Below are positions 32,652 through 42,179 of a DNA stretch of 64,000 nt, one piece after another. Within the stretch, counting starts at the first letter, position 1, and the number at the start of each line of letters is the position of its first letter. The notes beneath the pieces are model-generated. The model saw only the letters and a program-made list of their open reading frames with translations, did no database searches and was not told the DNA's origin. The stretch spans positions 186,001 through 250,000 of the forward strand of contig NZ_CAKMMP010000010.1 of NCBI RefSeq assembly GCF_927798175.1. The letters run 5' to 3'. The position numbers and the translations under genes are program-made. The stretch is from Paenibacillus sp. JJ-223. Lineage in GTDB: Bacteria; Bacillota; Bacilli; Paenibacillales; Paenibacillaceae.

Positions 32652-35210
32652 ATGAGCAAACAATCGCTGATTTTTGAAAATTGGACCTTCAAGGCTTGCG
32701 ACGATCAAGAGTGGCTGCCCGCTAAGGTGCCGGGCTGCGTGCATACGGATTTGCTGAGACTGGAAAAAATCCCGAACCCTTTCTACGGAACGAACGAGAA
32801 AGAGGTTCAGTGGATCGACAAGAAAGATTGGGAGTACCGGACGGAATTCGGCGTCGAGGATGCGTTGCTGTCCCAGGAGCATCTGGAACTGGTGTTTGAC
32901 GGGCTGGACACTTACGCAGACGTATATTTGAACGGCCAACATGTGCTGTCCGCCGACAACATGTTCCGCGTATGGAACGTCGATGTAAAACCTTACGTCA
33001 AAGCGACCGGCAACGTGCTTCATATCCGGTTCAGGTCTCCGATCCAGGAGGATCTGCCGAAACTGGAGAAGCTGGGTTATGCATTGCCTGCATCCAATGA
33101 CCAATCCGACGTAGGCGGACTGGGTGACAAACGAGTGAGCATCTTCGCCCGTAAGGCACCATACCATTACGGTTGGGATTGGGGTCCACGGTTCGTAACG
33201 AGCGGCATCTGGCGCGAAGCACGGCTGGTGGGCTGGACGGAAGCCAACATTCACGACGTGTTTATCCGTCAAGATCAGGTAAGCGCTTCCCTCGCTTCGC
33301 TGACTGCCGTTGTGGAAGTAGAAATGCCGGCAGCATCCGAAGCGGTCATTCGCATTCAGACGGATGGACTGAGCTGGGAGAAATCATTTTCGCTTCAGGC
33401 AGGTTTGCAAACCGTCGAGATTCCGGTGGAGATCAGCGAACCGAAGCTGTGGTGGAGCCGCGGTTTGGGCGAAGCGCACATATACAGCTTTGCAGCCGAA
33501 GTGCTTGAGGGCGAGCGGATTCTGGCGAATGCCGAAGTGAAAACAGGATTGCGTTCCATCCGGCTCGTTCGCGATAAAGACGAAGCAGGAGCCTCTTTCT
33601 ACTTTGAATTGAACGGCGTTGCCGTGTTTGCCAAAGGGGCAAACCATATTCCGAACGACAGCTTCACCACCGAAATCACGCGGGAACGCTACCTGCACGA
33701 GATCGTTTCGGCGGCTGAGTCCAACATGAACATGCTTCGCGTATGGGGCGGCGGCATTTATGAAGAAGACGTCTTCTACGAATTGTGCGATGAATACGGC
33801 CTGCTCGTATGGCAGGACTTCATGTTTGCCTGCAGCATGTATCCGGGGGATGAAGCATTCCTGAACAGCGTGAGACATGAAGCCATCGATAACGTGAAAC
33901 GTCTGCGCAACCATCCAAGCATCGCGCTGTGGTGCGGCAACAACGAGATCGACTCGGCTTGGGCCCACTATATTGAAGAAGGCGGATGGGGTTGGAAAAA
34001 AGACTTTACGCCAGAACAGCGGGAGAAAATTTGGGCCGACTATGAAGCCATCTTCCATGATCTGCTGCCGGAAGTGGTGGAAGCGTACGCGCCGGGCGTC
34101 GATTACTGGCCTTCCTCGCCGCTCGTCTCCCTGACCGGAGACGCCAGCCAGCATGCCAATCCGTCCACGTCGGAAGGGGACATCCATTACTGGGGCGTGT
34201 GGCACAGTGTCGAGCCATTTGAGAACTATAACAAATACGTGGGACGTTTCATGAGCGAGTACGGCTTCCAGTCGTTCCCGGAATACAAATCCGTCCGCAC
34301 CTATGCGGAGGAAGCGGATCTGGCGCTGGAATCCGAGGTAATGCTGGCTCACCAGAAAAACGGAGCAGGCAACCGTTTGATCAAGCAATACATGGACATG
34401 TACTTGCATGAGCCGAAGGATTTCCCGTCATTCCTGTACATGAGCCAGGTGCTTCAGGCCGAAGCGATGAAGATGGCGATCGAAGCCCATCGTCGCCGCA
34501 AGCCGTATTGCATGGGGACATTATATTGGCAAATGAACGATTGCTGGCCGGTCGCTTCCTGGGCGGGCATGGACTACTACGGACGCTGGAAGGCGCTGCA
34601 GTATTATGCCAAACGCAGCTTTAGCGACGTATTGCTCTCCGTGGACGGTACGAAGGATAACGTCATCGATATCCATTTGATCACGGATTTGCTTAAGCCG
34701 GTACAAGGCAGGCTGCGCCTTCGCCTCATCGGTTTTGACGGCACCGTCTATCGCGAGGAAACGCATGAAGTGTCCGTGGCTGCCAATGCCGGGCAAAACG
34801 TGCTGACGTTGAATCAGGCCGAATGGCTGCAGGGACGCGATGCGTCTGCAACGCTGCTGCGTCTTGATCTGACGCAGGATGGACAGGAGGATATCGTGCA
34901 AGAGCATTATTTTGCCGCCTCGAAGGATATTGCGCTGCAACCGGCGAACCTTCGTGTGACCGAAATCCAAGAAGCCGATGGCCACTATTTGGTGTTGGAT
35001 AGCGACGTGCTGGCCAAACAGGTGTGGATCTCTTCCGAAAACGAAGGCGTCTTTACGGACAACTTCTTTGACGTCATCCCAGGCATTCCGGTGAAGGTGA
35101 AATTTGTGTCCAGAGCCGAATTGCAGGGTGCAGGCGGGAATACGGGGCCAGGCGCCGTTCAGATCCGTTCGATGGCCGATTTCATCAAATTGACGTCCCA
35201 GCCGGTGTAA
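32652..35210 (+). CDS. GH2 beta-mannosidase
   Basis: The 852-residue cytosolic enzyme has the GH2 layout: a jelly-roll amino-terminal domain (WLPAKVPGCVHTDLLRLEKI), an immunoglobulin-like domain, a TIM barrel (LRVWGGGIYEEDVFYELCDEYGLLVWQDFMFAC), and carboxy-terminal sandwich domains. The acid/base glutamate is in LWCGNNEIDSAW near residue 432, and the nucleophile in MSEYGFQSFPEY near 536. VPGCVH and WGGGIYE are typical of beta-mannosidases rather than beta-galactosidases. It would release mannose from manno-oligosaccharides. GGAGG precedes the ATG. Confidence 0.93.
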   Translation: MSKQSLIFENWTFKACDDQEWLPAKVPGCVHTDLLRLEKIPNPFYGTNEKEVQWIDKKDWEYRTEFGVEDALLSQEHLELVFDGLDTYADVYLNGQHVLSADNMFRVWNVDVKPYVKATGNVLHIRFRSPIQEDLPKLEKLGYALPASNDQSDVGGLGDKRVSIFARKAPYHYGWDWGPRFVTSGIWREARLVGWTEANIHDVFIRQDQVSASLASLTAVVEVEMPAASEAVIRIQTDGLSWEKSFSLQAGLQTVEIPVEISEPKLWWSRGLGEAHIYSFAAEVLEGERILANAEVKTGLRSIRLVRDKDEAGASFYFELNGVAVFAKGANHIPNDSFTTEITRERYLHEIVSAAESNMNMLRVWGGGIYEEDVFYELCDEYGLLVWQDFMFACSMYPGDEAFLNSVRHEAIDNVKRLRNHPSIALWCGNNEIDSAWAHYIEEGGWGWKKDFTPEQREKIWADYEAIFHDLLPEVVEAYAPGVDYWPSSPLVSLTGDASQHANPSTSEGDIHYWGVWHSVEPFENYNKYVGRFMSEYGFQSFPEYKSVRTYAEEADLALESEVMLAHQKNGAGNRLIKQYMDMYLHEPKDFPSFLYMSQVLQAEAMKMAIEAHRRRKPYCMGTLYWQMNDCWPVASWAGMDYYGRWKALQYYAKRSFSDVLLSVDGTKDNVIDIHLITDLLKPVQGRLRLRLIGFDGTVYREETHEVSVAANAGQNVLTLNQAEWLQGRDASATLLRLDLTQDGQEDIVQEHYFAASKDIALQPANLRVTEIQEADGHYLVLDSDVLAKQVWISSENEGVFTDNFFDVIPGIPVKVKFVSRAELQGAGGNTGPGAVQIRSMADFIKLTSQPV

Positions 35211-35241
35211 TTCAACGTTCATTCGTTCATCCCAAAAAGCT

Positions 35242-35275
35242 AGGGTACACACAATCATGTGTGCACCCTCGCTTT
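35242..35275. terminator. bidirectional terminator between convergent genes
   Basis: AGGGT-A-CACAC (35242..35252) pairs with GTGTG-C-ACCCT (35259..35269). T-rich flanks occur on both strands, so it ends both the GH2 and the GH42 transcripts. Confidence 0.75.
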
Positions 35276-35297
35276 ATTTGCATTTCCATGGATCCGC

Positions 35298-37295
35298 TTA
35301 TGGTCGGACCTCAATAATCTCCACACCGTAGGGAGGAAGCTCCAGCTTCGGCCCACGGCGGGTTCCGTCCAATGCAGAATGAGCTTCAGCGCCCAAGTCG
35401 ACGACGGCCGATTCGGGGCTGAGATTGAGGATGAAACGGAACGTTCCGCCCGGTCCGGTGCGGGTCGTCATTTGTACGCCTTGAGGCAGGGACTGTACTT
35501 CCGATAATCCGTGTTCTTCAGCAATTGATCGAAGGAGTTGGCTAAGGTAGGCCTGCTCCGGTTGCGTGGCCATGTAATAGACGTTCCCTTGTCCCCAGCG
35601 GTTCCGGGTTACGGCAGCGGTTTTCGCATAAAACTGGTCGGCGTACACGGCGATGGCTTCTGCCGTATCCAGCTCCAAAACGTCGGCCCATTGCGAGGCA
35701 GAATATTGCTCTCCTTGGTCTCCCAATATTGTAGCAGAGTCGCTGCCGAGCGGATCGTATTCGATGACCCGGACCCCCGCACAGGTCGACAGCAAACCTG
35801 GAAGAGGGGACATGGTGCAGATGTTGCTGTTATTTTTGACGCCCGAACGATGGGTAAGCACAAGCGTGCCGCCCGCAGCGGCAAAGCTTTGCAGCCGTTC
35901 AGCGCTGTCTTGGTCCAGCAAATACAGGTGCGGGGCGATGACGACGCTGTACCCGTCCAGCGATTCGGCTTCGTGAATGACATCGGCCCCGATGCCGAGT
36001 TGAGTTAATGTGCGATGCCAGACTTTGATGTTCTCGTAGTAGTCCAGGCCCTCCGCCTGCTTCTGGATGTGAAGCGCGTTCAGTTGGTCGTGCGAGTGCA
36101 GTATCGCTACTTGATGCTGCAGGGTTGATCCTTGCAAACGCTCGCCAAGCCGGTTCACTTCAGCGCAGAGCTGCTGAAACTCCCGGAATCTGCGGCCGGG
36201 AACGTTGCTGTGGTCGATCAGCCCATGCCAAAACTGTTCTGCGCCCGCGACGGCGCTGCGCCAGCGAAAATGCACGACCGCATCGGCTCCGCGAGCAATG
36301 GCCTGCCAGGAATGGGCGCGCAGGAAGCCGGGCTGGGGCGCTCGCCACATCGGGAACCAGCATCCCGGCGGTCCGCTGAGCTGTTCCATGATCCAGAAAT
36401 TGCGGCGTTTAATGCCTCTGGTGAGATCCAGGGACAGCGCGCCGCTGTAAGGAGATGTCTCCGTTTTGCCCGGCGAAGGGTTCGGATAATAATCGAAAGA
36501 CGCGAAATCCAGCTCCCGACCGATGTTGTATTGGTCCGCTTTTTGCGGATACGTATGAAAATTGTGCGTAACCGCATGACCTGGGCAGTTCCGACGGATC
36601 AGCGCGATTTGGATCTGCTGGAAGGCAGCGATCGAATCCGACTGGAAGCGGGTGTAATCGAGCAGCAGCGAAGGATTCTGGAACGGGGAGCCCCCGTACG
36701 GCGGCGTAACTTGCTCCCAATCGTTGTACTCTCCGCTCCATACGACCGTTCCCCAAGCCTCATTGAGCTGCTCCAATGTATCGTAACGGGAGCGGACCCA
36801 TTCCCGGAACGCGTCGGCGCAGGCGTCGCACTGGCAATCGGTGAAGCTGAATTCGTTGTCGGTCTGCCAGCCGATGACCGCGGGGTGTTGGCCGTAGCGC
36901 TCGGTCAGCTTTTGCACGATCCGGGCGCTGTAAGTTCTCATGCTGGGGCTGTTATAACAGCGGTGGCCCCTGACGCCTTCGTGATTGATCTGTCCGTTTG
37001 GAAGCACAGGCAGAATATCCGGGCACTTTTCGGTAAGCCAGCGAGGCGGGGTCATCGTTGGCGTGCCAATAACGACCTGCAGCCCGTGGCGGTGAAGTGT
37101 ATTTAATGCTTCGTCTAACCAAGTCCAATCGAACTTTCCGTCCGAAGGTTCCATCCGGCTCCAGGCGAATTCACCGACGCGCACGATGCGAACTCCGCTT
37201 TCGGCCATCAGCCTCGCATCCTGTTCCCACATGGCAGGCGGCCAATGCTCGGGATAATAATCAACGCCCATCTGTACGGGACGGTTCAATGTCAT
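35298..37295 (-). CDS. GH42 beta-galactosidase
   Basis: From the ATG at 37295 the 665-residue enzyme shows QMGVDYYPEHWPPAMWEQD, the acid/base Glu148 in IGWQTDNEFS and the nucleophile Glu304 in WIMEQLSGP. Cysteines at about 113, 154, 156 and 159 (HRCYN and DCQCDAC) form the zinc cluster of GH42. A beta-galactosidase trimerization domain and a short sandwich follow. The protein is cytosolic. AAAGGAGAG stands 8 bases before this ATG. The frame stays open for another 89 codons upstream, which is unexplained. Confidence 0.92.
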   Translation of the reverse strand: MTLNRPVQMGVDYYPEHWPPAMWEQDARLMAESGVRIVRVGEFAWSRMEPSDGKFDWTWLDEALNTLHRHGLQVVIGTPTMTPPRWLTEKCPDILPVLPNGQINHEGVRGHRCYNSPSMRTYSARIVQKLTERYGQHPAVIGWQTDNEFSFTDCQCDACADAFREWVRSRYDTLEQLNEAWGTVVWSGEYNDWEQVTPPYGGSPFQNPSLLLDYTRFQSDSIAAFQQIQIALIRRNCPGHAVTHNFHTYPQKADQYNIGRELDFASFDYYPNPSPGKTETSPYSGALSLDLTRGIKRRNFWIMEQLSGPPGCWFPMWRAPQPGFLRAHSWQAIARGADAVVHFRWRSAVAGAEQFWHGLIDHSNVPGRRFREFQQLCAEVNRLGERLQGSTLQHQVAILHSHDQLNALHIQKQAEGLDYYENIKVWHRTLTQLGIGADVIHEAESLDGYSVVIAPHLYLLDQDSAERLQSFAAAGGTLVLTHRSGVKNNSNICTMSPLPGLLSTCAGVRVIEYDPLGSDSATILGDQGEQYSASQWADVLELDTAEAIAVYADQFYAKTAAVTRNRWGQGNVYYMATQPEQAYLSQLLRSIAEEHGLSEVQSLPQGVQMTTRTGPGGTFRFILNLSPESAVVDLGAEAHSALDGTRRGPKLELPPYGVEIIEVRP

Positions 37296-37600
37296 GTCGG
37301 TCAGCTCTCCTTTGCAGGCAAAAATGTAGGGATATCGTTCTTGCGCCTCACCGCTATAGGAGCGGAATCGCGCATCTTCCTCATTGTATATTGCTTGAGA
37401 CCAGGGAGATATAACAATATGTTGCGATAAGTTAGCATGATGTTGTTCTACGAAGAAAGTCGCCAAATGATCAAGTTCATTTCCCGAGCGGGGAAACAGG
37501 GCTTTGTGACCCGGCATCCCTGCTTTTGGATGAAGCGTAAACCCCGTGCCGCAATACTGCAAGAAATCAACATTTCATTACTTGTTTTCAAAATTATTTC

Positions 37601-37628
37601 TTACTGAACGAACTACAATAACTATATA
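37601..37628 (+). promoter_or_regulatory. possible promoter before the dispersed element
   Basis: TTACTG (37601..37606) and TATATA (37623..37628) are 16 bases apart. A transcript from here would include the whole element and then the GH88 gene. The -35 box is weak. Confidence 0.4.
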
Positions 37629-37630
37629 GA

Positions 37631-37830
37631 TTGAACCGAAAATTTACACGATAACGAAGAGGGCAGAAAGAATCTGGAGAAGCGAAGCGGTCGCTTAAAA
37701 GCTTTCTGAAAGAAAGCTGCTTCGGAAGCATAGGCTGATCACCGGATTTTTCCCTTGAAAAAGGGGATCAAAGAAATCCGGGGATAACAGCGATCGAAAG
37801 ATGGTTCTGACCGCGTAGTGTCTCTGTGTA
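37631..37830 (+). repeat. dispersed intergenic element, near-full copy
   Basis: About 200 bases match the copy at 57245 almost without gaps. It contains AGCTTTC-TGAAA-GAAAGCT (a perfect 7-base-pair hairpin near 37700), TGCTT-CGG-AAGCA, and CCGGATTT paired with AAATCCGG around an inner CCCTT/AAGGG stem (37742..37780). It then has GCGATCGAAAGATGG. It fills most of the gap before the GH88 gene. I see no protein frame in it. The pattern suggests a structured RNA or a small mobile-type repeat. Confidence 0.8.
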
Positions 37831-37889
37831 AAAATCATTGGTTCAACCTATTTAGTTAAAGTTATCGTCTACAGAAAGAAGGAATGCAA

Positions 37890-39041
37890 ATGTTGAATGT
37901 TGAAGACCAGTCATGGCTGGAGCGTTTAATCGCCAAGTTTGATCATAAATTGGCTTGGGTAAGCGAAAAATCAAGGGATAAAATCCCTTATACGACCATT
38001 GGCGGGACACATGACGATCGTTCTGTACATAACCCCTCAGGGACAGTCACCGATGGAATCAATTGGTGGACCAACGGTTTTTGGGGCGGCATGATGTGGC
38101 TGATGTACCATGCTACGGGACAGGAAAAATATAAAGATATTGCTTCGGTGTCAGAGGAAAAACTGGACAAATGCTTTGATGATTTTTATGGACTGCACCA
38201 TGACGTTGGTTTTATGTGGCAGCTCACGAGCGTAGCCAACTATAAACTTACGAATAACTCGGACTCCCGCAAAAGGGCCCTGCATGCAGCAACCCTCTTG
38301 GCAGGGAGATTCAATCCCGTCGGAGGTTTCCTCCGAGCCTGGAACGATATCGAAGGGGAGGATACAAGGGGATGGGCAATCATTGACTGTATGCTCAACA
38401 TCCCGCTGCTGTATTGGGCGGCAGAAGAAACGGGAGATCCTAGATTCAGACACATTGCGAATATGCATGCGGATACAGCCATAACGGCGTTTGTTCGATC
38501 TGACGGGTCTGTGAACCACATTGTAGAATTCGATCCCTTCAAAGGCGGGATCATCAGAACGCATGGCGGTCAAGGTTATCAAGCAGGCTCTTCGTGGACA
38601 AGAGGCCAGTCGTGGGCGCTGTATGGATTCATGATGAGTTATCATCATACGGGGAACATCGAATACCTGAATGCGGCCAAGCGGATCGCACATTACTTTA
38701 TATCCAACATTCCTGAGAACGGGGTGATATCTGTGGATTTCAGGCAGCCGTCAGAACCACGGCTGGAGGACGATACAGCTGCGGCCATTGCGGCTTGCGG
38801 TCTGATTGAAATGGCCAAGACGGTTGAAATGCACGACAAGCACATTTATCTCAGAGCAGCATTAAAGCTGTTAAAGGCATTGGAGTCACGAAGCGATTGG
38901 ACGAACCAATCGGATGCCATCATTCAAAACGGTTCTGCGGCATATCATGCGAATGTTCACCATCAACCCATGATTTACGGGGATTTCTTTTTTTTGGAGG
39001 CTGCGCTCAAGCTCAAAGGAAAAGATCTTTATCTTTGGTAA
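37890..39041 (+). CDS. GH88 unsaturated glucuronyl hydrolase
   Basis: The 383-residue protein is an alpha/alpha-barrel of the GH88 type. Asp105 in LHHDVGFMW and Asp166 in GWAIIDCMLNIPLLYWA correspond to the two catalytic aspartates of Bacillus UGL, which from memory are 61 residues apart, as here. Other family marks are GGFLRAWND and SSWTRGQSWALYGF. It hydrates the double bond of unsaturated uronic acids left by polysaccharide lyases. It lacks a signal peptide and so acts in the cytosol. The second ATG at 37890 is chosen because AGAAGGA lies 7 bases before it. Confidence 0.92.
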   Translation: MLNVEDQSWLERLIAKFDHKLAWVSEKSRDKIPYTTIGGTHDDRSVHNPSGTVTDGINWWTNGFWGGMMWLMYHATGQEKYKDIASVSEEKLDKCFDDFYGLHHDVGFMWQLTSVANYKLTNNSDSRKRALHAATLLAGRFNPVGGFLRAWNDIEGEDTRGWAIIDCMLNIPLLYWAAEETGDPRFRHIANMHADTAITAFVRSDGSVNHIVEFDPFKGGIIRTHGGQGYQAGSSWTRGQSWALYGFMMSYHHTGNIEYLNAAKRIAHYFISNIPENGVISVDFRQPSEPRLEDDTAAAIAACGLIEMAKTVEMHDKHIYLRAALKLLKALESRSDWTNQSDAIIQNGSAAYHANVHHQPMIYGDFFFLEAALKLKGKDLYLW

Positions 39042-39122
39042 ATGACGCAACGCAGCAGGTAAGGTCAACTCGAATATTTGAATGATGCCAGGCTTGAATG
39101 AACTTGGATAGGGGGCAGTGAT

Positions 39123-40055
39123 ATGAAACGCATGTTTGAGGCTGTCATTTTCGGAGGTTCCAAGCTGTTTTGGGACTACCGGCTTACGAATACGACTCAT
39201 TACAAAGGCTACTATCATTGGCACCAGTGCTGCGAAGTATTATACGTTCATGATGGAACGGGGCACGTCGTGGTCAACGGTAAAACATACCCGATCCGCC
39301 GCGGGATGCTGTTCTTTTTCCGGCCGTATCAGCTGCACCATGTATATGCCAGCGTGAATTCGGATAACCCCTACGTCCGAACCATTTTTCACTTTGACAT
39401 GCAGCTGGTTAACGATATGCTGCAGTCCTTGCCTAAACGCAAAGCGCTGTTTACCTCTTTATGCAACGGCAACTCCATCGTTCAAGCGTTTGACCTGTTA
39501 TCTTTCGAGTCCGTTGTCGAACGTAATTTGGAAGACTATGATCATTCAAGGCAGGAAGGCAGGGGGGAAGATACGGAAGAGATCGCTATGATGATTCTGC
39601 GGCTTCTGGACATTCTCATTCGTGATCATCATTCGGGGATGAGCGGACCGATCCCGGCGGAGGACCGCAAATCAAACGGCTACGCGCAAAAGGTAATGAG
39701 TTGGATCGATGAACACTATCAGGAATCCTTTCGTTTGGATGACCTTTCCGAAGTCATGCATTTATCCAAATTTTATTTGTCCAAACTTTTTCATGAACAA
39801 ACAGGCAGCACCCTTAAGGAATATGTTACGGCCAAACGGATGAGGCATGCATGCCGATTGCTGGAGACTTCGGCAAAGTCGGTCGAATGGATCGGATCAG
39901 AGGTAGGTTTCGCAAACCCGTCATACTTTGTCCAAGTGTTCAAGCAAGAAGTGGGTACAACCCCGCTTAAATACCGAACAAGGTTCTTGCAGTTCGATGA
40001 CGTACAAGAAGATGGCAAACCGGCGGGAGCAGGTTTTTCATACAACGAAAAGTGA
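39123..40055 (+). CDS. AraC family transcriptional regulator
   Basis: The 310-residue protein has a cupin sensor (YYHWHQCCEVLYVHDGTGHVVVNGKTYPI, then GMLFFFRPYQLHHVY) and a carboxy-terminal double helix-turn-helix (FRLDDLSEVMHLSKFYLSKLFHEQTG and VEWIGSEVGFANPSYFVQVFKQEVGTTP). It lies between the GH88 gene and the ABC transporter genes and is the probable regulator of the cluster. The ligand is likely a uronic-acid oligomer, by inference from neighbours. Confidence 0.9.
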   Translation: MKRMFEAVIFGGSKLFWDYRLTNTTHYKGYYHWHQCCEVLYVHDGTGHVVVNGKTYPIRRGMLFFFRPYQLHHVYASVNSDNPYVRTIFHFDMQLVNDMLQSLPKRKALFTSLCNGNSIVQAFDLLSFESVVERNLEDYDHSRQEGRGEDTEEIAMMILRLLDILIRDHHSGMSGPIPAEDRKSNGYAQKVMSWIDEHYQESFRLDDLSEVMHLSKFYLSKLFHEQTGSTLKEYVTAKRMRHACRLLETSAKSVEWIGSEVGFANPSYFVQVFKQEVGTTPLKYRTRFLQFDDVQEDGKPAGAGFSYNEK

Positions 40056-40229
40056 GAAGCACCACAATAAATAAACATTTTGTTGCATTCTTTCACCATT
40101 ATTGAAAACGGATAACAGATAAAATGAAAATATACATCGTTAGATGAGGGTGAAGACACCGCACTAATCAAGGGGAAGACCATACCGATCGGGGATTCGT
40201 CTCCTAGAATCGCTGGAAGGAAGTGCAGC

Positions 40230-41210
40230 ATGTTGAATAATCCGAACATGATCCGAGGAAATGAAAACGGTACCAACGTTGTGCTGAAAAGGCCGAACAA
40301 ATGGAGGGAGACTTTAAAAGAATATAAAAAAAGCAAACACTTGTTTATTATGCTGTTTCCCGCATTGATCTGGTTTGCGATTTTCCACTATGGCCCTCTG
40401 TACGGGATTCAACTGGCTTTTAAAGATTTCAGTCCTGTAAAAGGAATCTGGGGAAGTGAATGGGTGGGATTGGACCATTTCCGGTTTTTGTTTTTTCAAT
40501 CGCCAGACTTTGCGAGGATTTTTACAAATACGTTGTTGATCAGTCTTTACAACCTTATTTTCGGTTTTCCGGCTCCAATCATTTTGGCACTCCTGTTAAA
40601 TGAGTTGCGTTCCAACCTGTTCAAGCGGTTCGCGCAGTCTATTTCCTATATTCCGCATTTTTTCTCTTGGGTCATTCTCTCGGGAATCATTATCGTCATG
40701 TTATCGCCGTCCGAGGGACCTGTGAATTTTATATTGCAGATGTTTGGCATGGAACCGATCTACTTCTTGGCAGACCCCAATTATTTCCGGCCGGCTCTGG
40801 TTGCAACGGGGATATGGAAAGAGATCGGCTGGGGGACGATTATTTATTTGGCAGCGCTCTCAGGAGTCGACCCTACTTTATATGAAGCAGCCGTCATTGA
40901 TGGCGCAGGGAGGTGGAAAAGAATTTTTCACATTACGCTTCCGTCGATTCTGCCCGTTGTTTCCATCATGTTTATCTTATCGCTCGGCGGGATCCTTAAT
41001 GCGGGGTTTGACCAAATTTTCAATTTATACAGTCCGGCTGTTTATGAGGTTGCCGACGTCATTGATACGTATGTCTACCGTGCCGGTATCGTACAAGGAC
41101 AGTTTGGATTGACGACGGCGGTCGGATTATTCAAAAACGTCATAGGCATTGCACTGGTGCTCGGCACAAACTATGCGATGAAGAAAATGGGGCAGGAAGG
41201 CGTCCTCTAA
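40230..41210 (+). CDS. ABC transporter permease, LplB family (CUT1)
   Basis: The 326-residue protein has a polar amino terminus and six membrane segments (for example LFIMLFPALIWFAIFHYGPLYGIQLAFKDFSP). The permease EAA loop, ALSGVDPTLYEAAVIDGAGRWKRIFHITLPSI, near residue 215 contacts the ATPase. It matches LplB/YteP-type permeases for oligosaccharides, many linked to uronate or pectin use. GGAAGGAAGTG precedes the ATG. No ATPase gene is present; such systems usually share MsmX. Confidence 0.9.
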   Translation: MLNNPNMIRGNENGTNVVLKRPNKWRETLKEYKKSKHLFIMLFPALIWFAIFHYGPLYGIQLAFKDFSPVKGIWGSEWVGLDHFRFLFFQSPDFARIFTNTLLISLYNLIFGFPAPIILALLLNELRSNLFKRFAQSISYIPHFFSWVILSGIIIVMLSPSEGPVNFILQMFGMEPIYFLADPNYFRPALVATGIWKEIGWGTIIYLAALSGVDPTLYEAAVIDGAGRWKRIFHITLPSILPVVSIMFILSLGGILNAGFDQIFNLYSPAVYEVADVIDTYVYRAGIVQGQFGLTTAVGLFKNVIGIALVLGTNYAMKKMGQEGVL

Positions 41211-41236
41211 CAAGGGAGAAAGGAGGTTTTTCGAAT

Positions 41237-42106
41237 ATGAGACTTACGATGGGAGAACGTATTTTTCAATGCATCCTGATCACGATCATATCGCTGTTGT
41301 GCCTGATCACGATTTATCCTTTTTTGCATATTGCTTCCTTATCCCTTAGCAGTCCAAGCGAAGCGAGCCGGTTCGGTTTTCATTTTTACCCTCGGGAGAT
41401 TGATTTCTTCGCGTGGAGCCAAGTGTTAAGCCAAAGCAAAATTTGGATCGGATTCGGCAACTCGGTGTTTAGGACAGTCGTGGGAACGACGTTGTCGCTG
41501 ATTGCCATGTCCATGTGCGCGTATCCTTTATCACGCAAATATTTGCCCCACCGCAGTTTCTATACCATGTTTATTCTGTTTACGATGTTCTTCGGAGGGG
41601 GGATCATTCCTACCTACTTATTGATGAAGTGGCTGCATTTGCTTGACAGCCGGTGGATCTACATTCTGCCTGGACTTATCCCCGTCTTCTCCATGCTTGT
41701 ACTTCGTAATTTCTTTATGTCCATCCCAACGGAATTGGAAGAATCGGCGAAAATTGACGGTGCCCATGATATCAGTATTTTGTACCGAATAATCCTTCCT
41801 CTATCGAAGCCGGTGCTCGCTACTTTGGCGCTCTGGTCCGCTGTAGGACACTGGAATGCCTGGTTCGATGCCGTGCTCTACGTATCGGATCCGGAGAAAC
41901 AAGTTTTGCAATTCTTTTTAAGAGAGATTGTTATAACCAATACGGACGCTGAAACTTTCGGACGGTCGGCGGTGGGGAACTTCCAATATACGTCCTCTAT
42001 CAAAGCGGCTACCATCATGTTTGCTGCTCTTCCGATTTTGATCGTTTATCCGTTTCTGCAAAAGTATTTTGTGAAGGGAACGATGATTGGTTCATTAAAA
42101 GGATGA
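41237..42106 (+). CDS. carbohydrate ABC transporter permease, YtcP family
   Basis: The 289-residue partner permease has six membrane segments and its own EAA loop (ELEESAKIDGAHDISILYRIILPLSKPVLATLAL) near residue 170. Together with the previous gene it forms the membrane channel. AAAGGAGG lies about 9 bases before the ATG, and the spacing of 26 bases shows an operon. Confidence 0.9.
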   Translation: MRLTMGERIFQCILITIISLLCLITIYPFLHIASLSLSSPSEASRFGFHFYPREIDFFAWSQVLSQSKIWIGFGNSVFRTVVGTTLSLIAMSMCAYPLSRKYLPHRSFYTMFILFTMFFGGGIIPTYLLMKWLHLLDSRWIYILPGLIPVFSMLVLRNFFMSIPTELEESAKIDGAHDISILYRIILPLSKPVLATLALWSAVGHWNAWFDAVLYVSDPEKQVLQFFLREIVITNTDAETFGRSAVGNFQYTSSIKAATIMFAALPILIVYPFLQKYFVKGTMIGSLKG

Positions 42107-42179
42107 CGGTGAGGGCCCGGGCAGGTGTCCGCCGCTCTTGTTTGTACAGCAAGTGGATGATATAGAGGAGGGTCTGAAT

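Noticed and set aside
33384..34409. A 341-codon minus-strand open frame
   Set aside because: It is antisense to the GH2 catalytic barrel and shows no recognisable domain.
36132..37106. A 324-codon plus-strand open frame
   Set aside because: It is exactly antisense to the GH42 gene, has arginine- and alanine-rich shadow composition, and lacks a ribosome site.
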